A DNA stretch of 64,000 bases from Pedobacter sp. (GCA_031119475.1 JAVHXV010000011.1:1-64000), one strand, 5' to 3'; positions 8,505 through 16,482 are shown, numbered from the stretch's first letter. The notes: a model not told the origin generated them from the sequence alone. Program-made: numbers and translations.

Positions 8505-10810
8505 GATACTTTAGTTTTTTTGATAGACTTTTTAAGTGGTGGAAATTGTTTCTGCCACATAGAGGCATATTGCCCTTGTTGTGTAATCAATTCGTCGTGT
8601 GTGCCTTCTTCTATAAGTTTACCATTGCTGAGCACGGCAATCTTGTCCGCATTCATAATAGTGCTCAGGCGATGCGCAATGATGACGATTGTTTTTTGCT
8701 GCTCGCGCAAAAGGGAGATGGCATTTTGCACATGCTGTTCCGATTCCGAATCCAATGATGATGTGGCCTCATCAAGGATCAGGATTTCTGGATCTCGGTA
8801 AAGAGCCCTGGCGATGGCGATGCGCTGGCGCTGTCCGCCGGAAAGATTTGTTCCGTTTTCACCTAAGAAAGTGTTGAATCCAGAAGGTAGGCGCTCAATG
8901 AAATCAATAATTTCCAGTTCTGTACAAATCTGTACCACGCGCTTCATGTCTGGTTCCAAATCGCCGATGGCAATATTTTCGATCACATTGCCTGCAAAAA
9001 GATGTACATCCTGCGGTACCACACCTACCATTTTCCGCAAACTTGAATTGCTAAGGTATTTGAGGTCGTAACTGCCAATATAGATAGAGCCAGATTCCAG
9101 TGCATAAAGATTTTGCATCAGTGATAGCAAGGTGGTCTTGCCCGATCCGCTTTCGCCCACAATGGCCGTAATCTGGCCACGCTTGATGCGCATGCTCAGG
9201 CCTTCAAAAACTGCTACCCGCGTTCCATAACGGAAATGCACATCACGGAACTGAATGTCTCCGATCATGTCTGAAGTAAGGTCACTTCTGTTCTCAACTT
9301 CCTCCTGATCAAGGTCCATGATCTCAAATAGCCGGTCTGCAGCAATCCTGGCATCCTGTAAGGTCTTGTTCATGCCGATCAGACTGGCCACCGGTGCCAT
9401 AAAATAACCTATAATGGAATAGAAGGAAAGCAATTCTCCCGGAGTAATGATCTTATTGAGCACAAATGTTGAACCCGACCACAAGAGAATAATCGTAAAA
9501 CTGCTACTGATAAAAGTGCTGGTATTCCCAATCCACAACGAGTTGTTGGCCGATTGGAATACGGTCTGCAGCATGGTAATGAATTTGGTTTCTGTTTTAA
9601 AGTTGGCAAAATCCTCTAGCCCAAACCGTTTGATGGTCGGGATGGCATTTACCGACTCGACCAGTTGGGTCTGGAGGTCTGCCGCATTTTCCATCAGTTT
9701 GCGCTGGGTGATTTTATTGACCTTGTTTGAAAAATAATAAATGACTGAAAACAGCGGAACAATGGTGAGCATGATCAGCGCCAATTTCCAGTAGTAGGTA
9801 AACATGAGCGCAAAGGAAAAGAAGAGGATGAATACATTTACGGCAAACATCACAAGCACCTCATTGATAAAGGCCCTGATTTTTACCGCATCGTTGATCC
9901 TTGAAATGATCTCGCCTACGCGCATGCTGTCGAAAAACTTTTGCGGTAAACGCAATAGGTGCTTGTAATAGCCCAAGATCAACCTGCTATCGATCTGCTG
10001 GCCGGTTTTGATCGTAATCAATGTGCGCGAATGATTGATAAAGATCTGGATCAGGATAATGGCAATCATGATCGTGCCCATTAGGTTCAGCAGGTTCCTA
10101 TTGCCTTCCGGTAGCACATGGTCGACGATCTTTTGCAAGAAAATAGAAGTAGATAAGCCCAATATCGTGTAGATGATTGCGCCCAGCAGCACTTGGAACA
10201 ACATGGCCCGATGTGGTTTGAGCAGGAATAGAAAACGGGTCTCAACCGAGATTTTTTGATCGCCTTCCTGAAAATTATCTGCAGGTGCAATCAGTACCAA
10301 AACGCCAGTCCATATTTTCTTAAACTCTTCATGGCTGAGTTCCTGCATTTCGCCAATGCCGGGATCCATTACCTTGATGTATTCATCGGTAAATTCATAG
10401 ATGACGACATAATGCTGTAATTGTTCGTTGATGACCACGTGTGCGATTGTTGGCACGGGCACATCCTTTAGGCTTTCGAAATCACCTTTGACCCCTTTTG
10501 CCGAAAAGCCCAATTTTTCTGCCGCTTCCAAAAGTCCGAGCACATTGGTGCCCTTGGTATCTGTAGAGGCATATTGCCGAATGAGGGCAATGGGCATGTC
10601 GAGTTTGTAAAAAGCGGAAATCGAAGCTAGGCAGGCGGCTCCGCAATCCATAATGTCATGTTGGCGGATCTGGATGCTTTTCAGCAGCTTTTTACTGGCC
10701 GCCGCTGCTTTCCATTTTTTATATAATGGATGTCTGGAAATCTTTTCGCCCAATTTCTGTCCGAACTGCTGAAACCAGTTAAATATTTTGTCTAGAATTT
10801 GCATGGTCAT
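8501..10810 (-). CDS. Peptidase-containing ABC exporter (C39 bacteriocin-processing type)
   Basis: A 769-residue inner-membrane exporter that cleaves double-glycine leaders and pumps the mature peptide out. The N-terminal C39 cysteine peptidase is complete: Gln50 (oxyanion), Cys56 in MDCGAACL, His133 in LQHYVV and Asp149 in MDPG. An ABC transmembrane domain with about six helices follows (roughly 185-480). The C-terminal ATPase has Walker A GESGSGKTT near residue 550, signature LSGGQRQR and Walker B ILILDEATSSLD. An alternative start is the second ATG two codons later. The start overlaps the hlyD-like stop as TGATG. With HlyD, TolC and three GG-leader peptides nearby, its substrates are very likely those peptides. 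Confidence 0.96.
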   Translation of the reverse strand: MTMQILDKIFNWFQQFGQKLGEKISRHPLYKKWKAAAASKKLLKSIQIRQHDIMDCGAACLASISAFYKLDMPIALIRQYASTDTKGTNVLGLLEAAEKLGFSAKGVKGDFESLKDVPVPTIAHVVINEQLQHYVVIYEFTDEYIKVMDPGIGEMQELSHEEFKKIWTGVLVLIAPADNFQEGDQKISVETRFLFLLKPHRAMLFQVLLGAIIYTILGLSTSIFLQKIVDHVLPEGNRNLLNLMGTIMIAIILIQIFINHSRTLITIKTGQQIDSRLILGYYKHLLRLPQKFFDSMRVGEIISRINDAVKIRAFINEVLVMFAVNVFILFFSFALMFTYYWKLALIMLTIVPLFSVIYYFSNKVNKITQRKLMENAADLQTQLVESVNAIPTIKRFGLEDFANFKTETKFITMLQTVFQSANNSLWIGNTSTFISSSFTIILLWSGSTFVLNKIITPGELLSFYSIIGYFMAPVASLIGMNKTLQDARIAADRLFEIMDLDQEEVENRSDLTSDMIGDIQFRDVHFRYGTRVAVFEGLSMRIKRGQITAIVGESGSGKTTLLSLMQNLYALESGSIYIGSYDLKYLSNSSLRKMVGVVPQDVHLFAGNVIENIAIGDLEPDMKRVVQICTELEIIDFIERLPSGFNTFLGENGTNLSGGQRQRIAIARALYRDPEILILDEATSSLDSESEQHVQNAISLLREQQKTIVIIAHRLSTIMNADKIAVLSNGKLIEEGTHDELITQQGQYASMWQKQFPPLKKSIKKTKVS

Positions 10811-11997
10811 CAGATATTTTTGGCTGGCATTCGGTTAGGGTTCAGCCAATCATCGGCCTTATCATATAGCAGTTGGAAAAGTGTTCTTCTGGTCACATAA
10901 AAATTGGCCTGTAGGCCCATTCCTTTTTTAAGGTAGCCGGCATAGCCATTTTTAAGTTTGAGTTTGGTATCGTCGAGTTTGCACCTGACCTTGAAATAGG
11001 GCTGGTCGCCTTCTTTGGCAAAAATGTCGTTAGAAATCGAAATTACCTTGCCGCTCAGCATGCCCCATTGGTTATAATTAAAGGCATCGACCTGAAAATT
11101 CGCCGCAGTGCCAATCCTCAACAGGCCGACATCTTTGGGCAGCACGTAGGTTTCCGCAATCATTCCCCCATCTGGTGAAATTTCGGCAATGATGTCATTT
11201 GCAGCAACAGTGCTCCCAGGTTGTATGCCCTTTAGGCCCTGGATGGTGCCGCTTATGGGCGCACGCAGCGTATAATAGTCTTTCTCTTCCTTATAAGATT
11301 CGCCCTGTGATTGCAGTCCGCGCAACTGTATCTTTAAGTTGCTCAATTCCGATTGCCACTTGCTTCCCTGTTCATCATAAACAAGCTTCAGTGCACTTTG
11401 CGCATTCTGGTGGGTAAGTTGGGCGCCGTCATATTCTGATGCCGAGATGGCCTTATGCCGATATAGGTAGCTATAGCGGTTATAGTTTCTGGCTGCCGCT
11501 TCCGCAGTGGCTGCCAAATCCCTGATCCGCTGCTGAAAGACTACATATTGTTGGTTATATAGGGATGATTTGAGTTCAGGACGGCTTTTCGAATTTCTAT
11601 CAGCCGCTGCTGCCACTAATTTCTCCAAATCTTCCAGCTGGGCATTGAATTCAGATTGTTGCGTGCGTGCAAGGGCATCCTGCTGGGTAATCGCATTTGC
11701 CTTTAGCTTTACCAGGATCTGTCCCTTGCTCACATGCATGTTTTCTTTCAGGAACACCGAATCGACCCGTGCAGATACCAGAGATTTGAGCTCATTGTGC
11801 TCAGATTGCGAACGCACCACGCCAGCACTTTTCACATTGATATTGACCTTGATGAAAAACATGGCCAAAAAAATCAGGATCACTAGGGCCAATACCGTGC
11901 GATAGATGACCAGCGTTTTTGGATTGTATCGATAGAAATGGTATTCTGTGGTCGATGAGATAAATTCTGCCGGAAAAATTCTTTCTTGCTTGTCCAT
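10810..11997 (-). CDS. HlyD-family periplasmic adaptor of the peptide exporter
   Basis: A 395-residue membrane-fusion protein that links the inner-membrane ABC exporter to an outer-membrane channel. One membrane segment lies at about residues 31-50, after a short cytoplasmic tail. A lipoyl-like half follows (SAGVVRSQ...), then a coiled-coil hairpin (about 95-230, Gln/Glu/Ala-rich), the second lipoyl half (APISGTIQGL) and a beta-barrel region. It is the second gene of the operon peptide 1 - adaptor - exporter - Pro-rich protein, 26 bp after peptide 1 and overlapping the exporter by one base. Confidence 0.94.
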   Translation of the reverse strand: MDKQERIFPAEFISSTTEYHFYRYNPKTLVIYRTVLALVILIFLAMFFIKVNINVKSAGVVRSQSEHNELKSLVSARVDSVFLKENMHVSKGQILVKLKANAITQQDALARTQQSEFNAQLEDLEKLVAAAADRNSKSRPELKSSLYNQQYVVFQQRIRDLAATAEAAARNYNRYSYLYRHKAISASEYDGAQLTHQNAQSALKLVYDEQGSKWQSELSNLKIQLRGLQSQGESYKEEKDYYTLRAPISGTIQGLKGIQPGSTVAANDIIAEISPDGGMIAETYVLPKDVGLLRIGTAANFQVDAFNYNQWGMLSGKVISISNDIFAKEGDQPYFKVRCKLDDTKLKLKNGYAGYLKKGMGLQANFYVTRRTLFQLLYDKADDWLNPNRMPAKNI

Positions 11998-12023
11998 TAT
12001 TAAGTTACGACAAATACAGGCAA

Positions 12024-12242
12024 TCAGTTTCCTTCACTGCGATTTAAGTTGCCGCCCAGGTCAATGTCGATGCCTTTCCCTACTTCTAGATTGTGGGTTG
12101 ATTTTTTATCGCCAGATTCCCAACTGCTGCCGATTGAAAGCAGGCTGTCTGTACCTAGGCTGATCTCAGTTGCCGAGCTCATGGATTGACCGCCGCCGTT
12201 TACGAGCTCTTTTTCTTCTTTGGTTAATTCTTTCTGTTTCAT
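12024..12242 (-). CDS. GG-leader exported peptide 1
   Basis: A 72-residue precursor. Residues 1-17 form a double-glycine leader (KELTKEEKELVNGG) with the Glu/Leu spacing recognised by C39 peptidases; cleavage after Gly17 would release a peptide of about 55 residues. The mature part is Ser/Asp/Gly-rich, lacks Cys, and contains LLSIGSS, ESGDKKS and VGKGIDIDLGG. The last motif is shared with peptides 2 and 3. It is the first gene of the export operon, 26 bp before the adaptor, and diverges from peptide 2. It is most likely a substrate of the adjacent exporter. Whether it is a bacteriocin, a signal or structural material is not decided by sequence. Confidence 0.87.
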   Translation of the reverse strand: MKQKELTKEEKELVNGGGQSMSSATEISLGTDSLLSIGSSWESGDKKSTHNLEVGKGIDIDLGGNLNRSEGN

Positions 12243-12567
12243 GGTAGATAGTTTTAATTAAAGACTTTGCTTGCACAACAGCGGAATAACTGTATTGTTT
12301 TTGTTTTTACGGTTCCATAAAGCATTAGAACAAATAGGAATAAATTCTTTCGACTATAAAATTTTTTTTCTAATTCTTACTAATTGATTTTGAGCAGGAT
12401 AGGTAACAGACAAACCTTTTGGTTGTGGCATTTCTTGAGGTTTATAAAACCAAATCCGCTGTAAATCGTAGTTGATGATACCAAAGCGGAAGTAAAATAA
12501 CTCTGAAACTTTGAAAGGGATGCGCCGAAAACCTATAATAGAGTAGGCAAAATCAAAATCTACAGTT
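12243..12567. promoter_or_regulatory. Divergent control region between GG-peptides 1 and 2
   Basis: This 325-base AT-rich gap has no gene and must hold promoters for both transcripts. For peptide 2, TTG (12472-12474) and TAACTCTG (12498-12505) are 23 bp apart, one mismatch from the TAnnTTTG -7 consensus of Bacteroidota. A small inverted repeat GGTTT-ATA-AAACC lies at 12439-12451 and could be an operator. I found no convincing promoter match for the peptide 1 side. Confidence 0.5.
12524..12553 (+). promoter_or_regulatory. Conserved 5' element of GG-peptide 2
   Basis: GCCGAAAACCT, one to three variable bases, then ATAGAGTAGGCAAAA. An almost identical block occurs at 12939-12967 before peptide 3. 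In both cases it ends about 14 bases before the ATG and follows a similar -7-like box, so it would lie in the 5' untranslated RNA. Confidence 0.65.
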
Positions 12568-12801
12568 ATGAAAATGCAGGAATTAAATTTAAACGAAATG
12601 AGAGCGATCAATGGTGGTGGTTTGTTTGGAAATAATGACTCGTCTAATTCTGGCGGATTGCTCGGTTCTATCGGAATCGGAAATTTGTTGTCGTATGAAA
12701 ACTCAAGCCAAGATGGAGATGAATCAACACATTCATCAGGATCGATAGGTAATGGGATCAACCTTGACCTAGGCGGAATTTTCCACAACATGACAGAATA
12801 A
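12568..12801 (+). CDS. GG-leader exported peptide 2
   Basis: A 77-residue precursor. The leader is residues 1-17 (QELNLNEMRAINGG), close to the consensus of bacteriocin-type double-glycine leaders; the second Met (residue 3) is an alternative start. The predicted mature peptide has about 60 residues, is acidic and cysteine-free, and contains GGLLGS, IGNLLSYENSS, QDGDES and IGNGINLDLGG. The SQDGDES and IGNGIN parts are shared almost exactly with peptide 3. It is followed by its own hairpin terminator (12821-12850). Likely processed and exported by the C39 ABC transporter encoded on the other strand. Confidence 0.88.
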   Translation: MKMQELNLNEMRAINGGGLFGNNDSSNSGGLLGSIGIGNLLSYENSSQDGDESTHSSGSIGNGINLDLGGIFHNMTE

Positions 12802-12820
12802 GCCTTAGGGCTTAATCATA

Positions 12821-12850
12821 AAAAGGGTACTGTGAGCAGTACCCTTTTTA
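12821..12850 (+). terminator. Terminator after GG-peptide 2
   Basis: A perfect 12-bp stem, AAAAGGGTACTG (12821-12832) with CAGTACCCTTTT (12837-12848), around a TGAG loop, followed by T. Because of the A/T ends it can work on both strands. Confidence 0.9.
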
Positions 12851-12896
12851 TAAAAAATGAAGCGTTAACCAAAACTTCAAATTGATGCCGAAAGAA

Positions 12897-12925
12897 TTGG
12901 CACTGCGGTTTGGAAAATAATTTAG
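12897..12925 (+). promoter_or_regulatory. Candidate promoter of GG-peptide 3
   Basis: TTG (12897-12899) and TAATTTAG (12918-12925) are 18 bp apart. The -7 box has one mismatch to TAnnTTTG and aligns with TAACTCTG before peptide 2 in the shared context AAAATAAYT. Confidence 0.5.
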
Positions 12926-12938
12926 AGCAAAAGGGGAA

Positions 12939-12967
12939 GCCGAAAACCTGATAGAGTAGGCAAAACT
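12939..12967 (+). promoter_or_regulatory. Conserved 5' element of GG-peptide 3
   Basis: Second copy of the element at 12524-12553: GCCGAAAACCT then GATAGAGTAGGCAAAA. The distance to the start codon is the same as for peptide 2. It points either to a recent gene duplication or to shared post-transcriptional control. Confidence 0.65.
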
Positions 12968-12981
12968 TAGAACCATTTACC

Positions 12982-13230
12982 ATGAAAACGAACAATGAAA
13001 ACAAACAGGAATTAACAGAAAAAGAATTAAGAGAAACTAACGGTGGCGGTCTATTGGGCGGTGACGATTCATCAAGCCATGGATCATTGACTGGCGCATT
13101 AGGAGTAGACAATCTATTATCAACATCATCAAGCAGCCAAGATGGCGATGAATCAAGTTCTTCATCAACTTCTATCGGAAACGGTATCAATGCAGACCTA
13201 GGTGCAATGACTAAAAAGATGACATCTTAA
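12982..13230 (+). CDS. GG-leader exported peptide 3
   Basis: An 82-residue precursor with a slightly longer leader (residues 1-22, QELTEKELRETNGG). Cleavage after Gly22 leaves about 60 residues rich in Ser, Asp and Gly, without Cys: GGLLGGDDSSS, VDNLLSTSSSSQDGDES, a poly-Ser run and IGNGINADLG. It is the closest relative of peptide 2 and probably arose from it by tandem duplication, with the 5' element copied too. It has its own terminator (13245-13276) and sits upstream of the TolC gene. Predicted substrate of the C39 exporter; function otherwise unknown. Confidence 0.88.
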   Translation: MKTNNENKQELTEKELRETNGGGLLGGDDSSSHGSLTGALGVDNLLSTSSSSQDGDESSSSSTSIGNGINADLGAMTKKMTS

Positions 13231-13244
13231 GATAAATATTCCAT

Positions 13245-13276
13245 TAAAAAAAGGGCAGCTTAGGTTGCCCTTTTTT
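13245..13276 (+). terminator. Terminator after GG-peptide 3
   Basis: AAAAAAGGGCAGC pairs with GTTGCCCTTTTTT across TTAG, with a T run closing the stem. It lies 14 bases after the stop codon. Confidence 0.9.
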
Positions 13277-13344
13277 AGTATGGACGGTTATTTTAAAACT
13301 TTGACCGGTCTTTTGCGTTTGGATAAAGTTTACTCCCTACCGAT

Positions 13345-14772
13345 ATGAAAAAAAACAATATCACCGCCAAGAAATTTGCATGCCTTTTTGGATTGGCTTT
13401 TTTTGCCGTCCAGGTCAATGCGCAAGAACAGATTACGCTCTCGCAGGCAATTGACAGCATGTTAAAGAATAATCTCCAGATCAAACAGGCGGAATTTAGC
13501 GAGCGGTTGAGCTACCAAAATCTACGTCTGGCCAAGGCTACACTTTATCCGACCCTGAACGCAAATGCCTCTGCCTATTCGCTCAATGGCAGAAGTCTCG
13601 ATCCAACTACCTATCAATTTGCCAATCGTTCTATAGTTTCTGCCCAGGGAAGCCTTTTGGCAGATGTGACCCTATTCCAGGGTTTTCAGAAACTGAACCT
13701 GATCAAACAGAACAAATTTTTCTTGGAAGCTGATAAGAACAACACAAAAAAAGTAAGGAACGACCTTACGCTTTCCGTTTTATCGACCTATCTCCAGGTA
13801 TTGATCAACCGCGACCTGCTCAAGGCATCCGAGCAACAGCTCGCATTGGCCAAGCAGCAGCTCAGTACCGAAGAAACATTCTTCAAGGTTAAACAAAAAA
13901 CGTTGGCCGATCTGTCTCAGGCCCGTTCACAGGTGGCCAGTGCCGAATTGAACAAAACAAATGCCCAGATTGAAATGGACCGTTCCTATCTTTTTCTTGC
14001 GCAATTGATGCAGCGAAATCCTGCTGAACCTTTTCTGGTCGTTGAACCTGGGGAACAGGAACTGGCAAGCATCAATAACACCTATACAGAAAGTGAAATC
14101 TATGCAAGGTCATTGCAAAAATTCCCAGATATCCTTTTGGCCGTCAACAATCGGCTTGGCCATGAGAAGGCTGTTTCGGTGGCGCGTGGCAGATTGGCTC
14201 CTGTGCTATCGCTATCTGCCAATCTCAATACCAGCTATTCTGATAACAATCGTCTGGTTACTTCAGATATTGCTTCCTATCAGCCTGTTGGCGTTGTCGA
14301 AAATACACAGCAACGTGTGCTCGCACCATCCTTTAACACCAATAGCATTTCCTTTGCCAACCAGATCGACCGTAATTTTAGCCAGGCCATTGGTCTTACG
14401 CTCAATATTCCCATTCTCAATGGTATGGTATCCAGGATCAACCTCACCAAGGCAAAGATCGAATATGAAAATGCAGTGAACACTGAACTTTTGGCCAAAG
14501 ATAACCTGAAAAAGGTAGTGGCCGAAGCCGTGTGGAACATACAGGCATCCGAAAAGAAATATAAGTCTGCAAAGGTAACTTTTACGTCAGCTGTTGATGC
14601 TTTTACGGTGATGCGGCAGCGCTACACCGTTGGCCTGGTCAATAGCCTGGATGTAAACATTGCACAGACCGATAGGAATATTGCGGAATTTGCTTTGATC
14701 CAGGCAAAATATGACCTGATCTTTAAAAATAAACTGATCGATTATTATCTCGGCAACCCCATCACTTTTTAG
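13345..14772 (+). CDS. TolC-family outer-membrane efflux channel
   Basis: A 475-residue outer-membrane channel with a signal peptide ending VNAQ near residue 27. The Gln/Ala/Leu-rich helical repeats characteristic of TolC occur in two halves (about 30-240 and 245-470), for example LAKQQL and SLDVNIAQTDRNIAEF. It completes the type I export machine with the ABC exporter and the HlyD adaptor encoded divergently 1.3 kb away. It is downstream of peptide 3 but separated from it by a terminator, so it probably has its own promoter. Confidence 0.93.
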   Translation: MKKNNITAKKFACLFGLAFFAVQVNAQEQITLSQAIDSMLKNNLQIKQAEFSERLSYQNLRLAKATLYPTLNANASAYSLNGRSLDPTTYQFANRSIVSAQGSLLADVTLFQGFQKLNLIKQNKFFLEADKNNTKKVRNDLTLSVLSTYLQVLINRDLLKASEQQLALAKQQLSTEETFFKVKQKTLADLSQARSQVASAELNKTNAQIEMDRSYLFLAQLMQRNPAEPFLVVEPGEQELASINNTYTESEIYARSLQKFPDILLAVNNRLGHEKAVSVARGRLAPVLSLSANLNTSYSDNNRLVTSDIASYQPVGVVENTQQRVLAPSFNTNSISFANQIDRNFSQAIGLTLNIPILNGMVSRINLTKAKIEYENAVNTELLAKDNLKKVVAEAVWNIQASEKKYKSAKVTFTSAVDAFTVMRQRYTVGLVNSLDVNIAQTDRNIAEFALIQAKYDLIFKNKLIDYYLGNPITF

Positions 14773-14782
14773 GAAGCCCAAA

Positions 14783-15040
14783 TCATTGCTGTTCAAAAAA
14801 GCCGTAATGGTGTAAGGCTTCCAATTGGTCGGCTACCAAATGCAGGATGGGCTCCTTCATGTTGCCGTAATTTTGGCAAAGATGGAGGATATGATTGCGG
14901 TCAGGTGCAAAAGTAGCCATCAATTTCCCCTGATAGTAGACACTGAATTTACAGCGCATCTCATCATGATGCGGGTACTCACCAACCTCAAATCGATAGG
15001 TGATATTGTCTAGCGTAACGGAAATGGGATGTAACGACAT
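14783..15040 (-). CDS. Small conserved-type hypothetical protein
   Basis: An 85-residue soluble protein, no signal peptide or membrane segment, rich in His (HHDEMR, HILHLC, LHHYGF). The composition and periodic beta-strand content at the start (ISVTLDNITYRFEVGEY) look like a real protein. It is convergent with tolC, 10 bp away. I do not recognise a family. It is not obviously an immunity protein for the GG peptides. Confidence 0.6.
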   Translation of the reverse strand: MSLHPISVTLDNITYRFEVGEYPHHDEMRCKFSVYYQGKLMATFAPDRNHILHLCQNYGNMKEPILHLVADQLEALHHYGFFEQQ

Positions 15041-15129
15041 ATGGTCCTATTTAAATGCTCATTTCTTGGTTAACAATCCTAAAGCGAATTGGTTTCTTTG
15101 GGCGAACCGTTAAATAAAAACTGAGCGCA

Positions 15130-15165
15130 AAAAAAACACGTACAGGTAATTGACCTTACGTGTTT
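15130..15165 (-). terminator. Terminator-like hairpin behind the displaced tRNA fragment
   Basis: ACACGTA-C-AGGT pairs with ACCT-TACGTGT around AATTG; on the minus strand it ends in a T run. It sits just downstream of the tRNA fragment in that fragment's orientation, as expected for the original terminator of the tRNA gene. Confidence 0.7.
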
Positions 15166-15169
15166 GACG

Positions 15170-15202
15170 TAGCGGGGGGGCTGCCGACCTTAGGGTTATG
15201 AA
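15170..15202 (-). pseudogene. Displaced 3' half of tRNA-Met (possible attachment-site scar)
   Basis: Bases 15181-15202 match 22 consecutive bases of the intact tRNA-Met gene at 16579-16652 (anticodon loop to T stem), in the same orientation. The flanking TAGCGGGG matches its 3' acceptor end. About 9-12 bases of the T loop are lost. Similarity stops inside the anticodon loop, the usual crossover point for integrases that use tRNA genes. Confidence 0.75.
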
Positions 15203-15449
15203 GAAGATGTTACGTCATAAAAGTTTAAAACACCTTAAAATCAGCCAAACGCACACTGTTTAAGCAAAACGGAGTGAACACTTCGGAGCGAAAGTTGTGG
15301 CCACTTTCCAAAAAAGATGCAGCCACTTTTGGAATACCCCCCAATCAAATTCTGACAATTTTATTTTGACCTCAAATCTTTACATTTGTTTAAGGCACTA
15401 ACGAATTCCGGTCCTAAGCTGAGTATATCAACATAACACAAGACAAAAA

Positions 15450-16379
15450 ATGAAGAATATTATTTACTTTTTTCTAATGGTTCTATTCTTAAAAACGAAC
15501 CCTGTTTTGGCCAATTTAAATGCAGCTAATTCTTCCTTTGATGATAGCTTCACTACCAGTGTAACCTTTCCAGCAAATTTCGTAATTGGAGATTACATTG
15601 AGTTTGTCAAGGTTTCTCCTATTTCTGTCCAGGCCTCAGGGTATTATCAAATATCTATAAGTTATACCAGAAATAATATGGCAGCAGCGGCAACACACGT
15701 GGCAGCTATTTCACATGCCAACTTCTCTTTGTGGAAAGAGACAGGACGTATCAACAACAACAAATATGTAGATGAAAGTTTAAACTTTACCATAGATTGC
15801 AATGGTGAGAGCGGTAATCCTAAATTTAGAGTACGGGCTATTGCTGCTCTCGGCGGAAATTCAGATTTAACAGTTCAAATTAAAGTAACTTCAATTAATA
15901 TAAATGATACTTTTACTGCCATTCATAATACAGGTAATGATATCAATGTAAACAAGTTTCAGCCGATGACCAACGATTGGGATCTGTATGTTGGAAATAT
16001 CCGCTCATCAGAAAGTGCCATTATTGCCATTAAAGCATTGCAAAATGGAAATATTAGCATTGGAACGATTTCTCCTAGTGAAAAGCTATCTGTAAACGGC
16101 AAAATACGAGCAAAAGAAATTAAAGTAGAAACTACTAATTGGCCCGACTATGTATTTGATGATGCCTATAGCAACAAATCATTACCAGAGTTAGAACAGT
16201 TTATAAAAAATAATAAACACCTACCAGAAGTACCATTGGCAAAAGAAGTAGAACAGAATGGCATTGAGTTAGGAGAGATGAACAAAATATTGCTCAAAAA
16301 AATAGAAGAACTAACCCTGCTGTTAATTGAACATCATAAGAAAATTGAGCAGCAAGACGAGCTGATAAAAAAAATTTAG
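15450..16379 (+). CDS. Secreted protein with tail-fibre / peptidase-like C-terminal coiled coil, AT-rich
   Basis: A 309-residue protein with a signal peptide (residues 1-21, ending NPVLA). The N-terminal part (about 25-200) is a beta-rich region of unknown family, Ser/Thr/Asn-rich. The C-terminal 100 residues carry a module frequent in Bacteroidota surface proteins and phage-like tail proteins: KLSVNGKIRAKEI, NWPDYVF, SLPELEQFIKNNKHLPEVP, GIELGEMN and a final coiled coil. The gene is visibly richer in A+T than its neighbours and lies between two copies of a tRNA 3' end, which suggests lateral acquisition. No integrase or other element gene accompanies it. Confidence 0.8.
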   Translation: MKNIIYFFLMVLFLKTNPVLANLNAANSSFDDSFTTSVTFPANFVIGDYIEFVKVSPISVQASGYYQISISYTRNNMAAAATHVAAISHANFSLWKETGRINNNKYVDESLNFTIDCNGESGNPKFRVRAIAALGGNSDLTVQIKVTSININDTFTAIHNTGNDINVNKFQPMTNDWDLYVGNIRSSESAIIAIKALQNGNISIGTISPSEKLSVNGKIRAKEIKVETTNWPDYVFDDAYSNKSLPELEQFIKNNKHLPEVPLAKEVEQNGIELGEMNKILLKKIEELTLLLIEHHKKIEQQDELIKKI

Positions 16380-16425
16380 CAATAAATTAGATAAGAAGTA
16401 ATGGACTCATGTCCGTTAGAAACTA

Positions 16426-16482
16426 TTTGCGGAACGAGAGCTGAACTCGTGACTTCCACATTTAAGGTCGGGACGCCCTAAC
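16426..16482 (-). pseudogene. tRNA-like 3' fragment (second, different tRNA)
   Basis: On the minus strand there is a perfect T arm, ACGAG-TTCAGCT-CTCGT (16434-16450), followed by a TCCGC acceptor-like end and preceded by a variable region, a degenerate anticodon arm and a D-stem-like GGTTAGGGC. The 5' acceptor and D loop are missing and are replaced by a dispersed repeat. I cannot assign the amino acid; the anticodon loop could read TAA. Confidence 0.4.

Larger units (their letters stand above)
15041..15449. other. Gene-free gap with tRNA scar and promoter for the AT-rich gene
   Basis: This 409-base gap holds a terminator-like hairpin (15130-15165), a displaced tRNA-Met fragment (15170-15202), and a TACATTTG -7-like box at 15381-15388, about 60 bases before the next start codon. 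No ORF is supported. Confidence 0.6.

Noticed and set aside
12024..13230. Lanthipeptide or other Cys-based modified peptides
   Set aside because: None of the three mature parts contains Cys, and there is no lanthionine synthetase or other maturase in the neighbourhood.
15170..15202. Functional second tRNA-Met
   Set aside because: The 5' half is missing and the T loop is deleted, so no cloverleaf can form.
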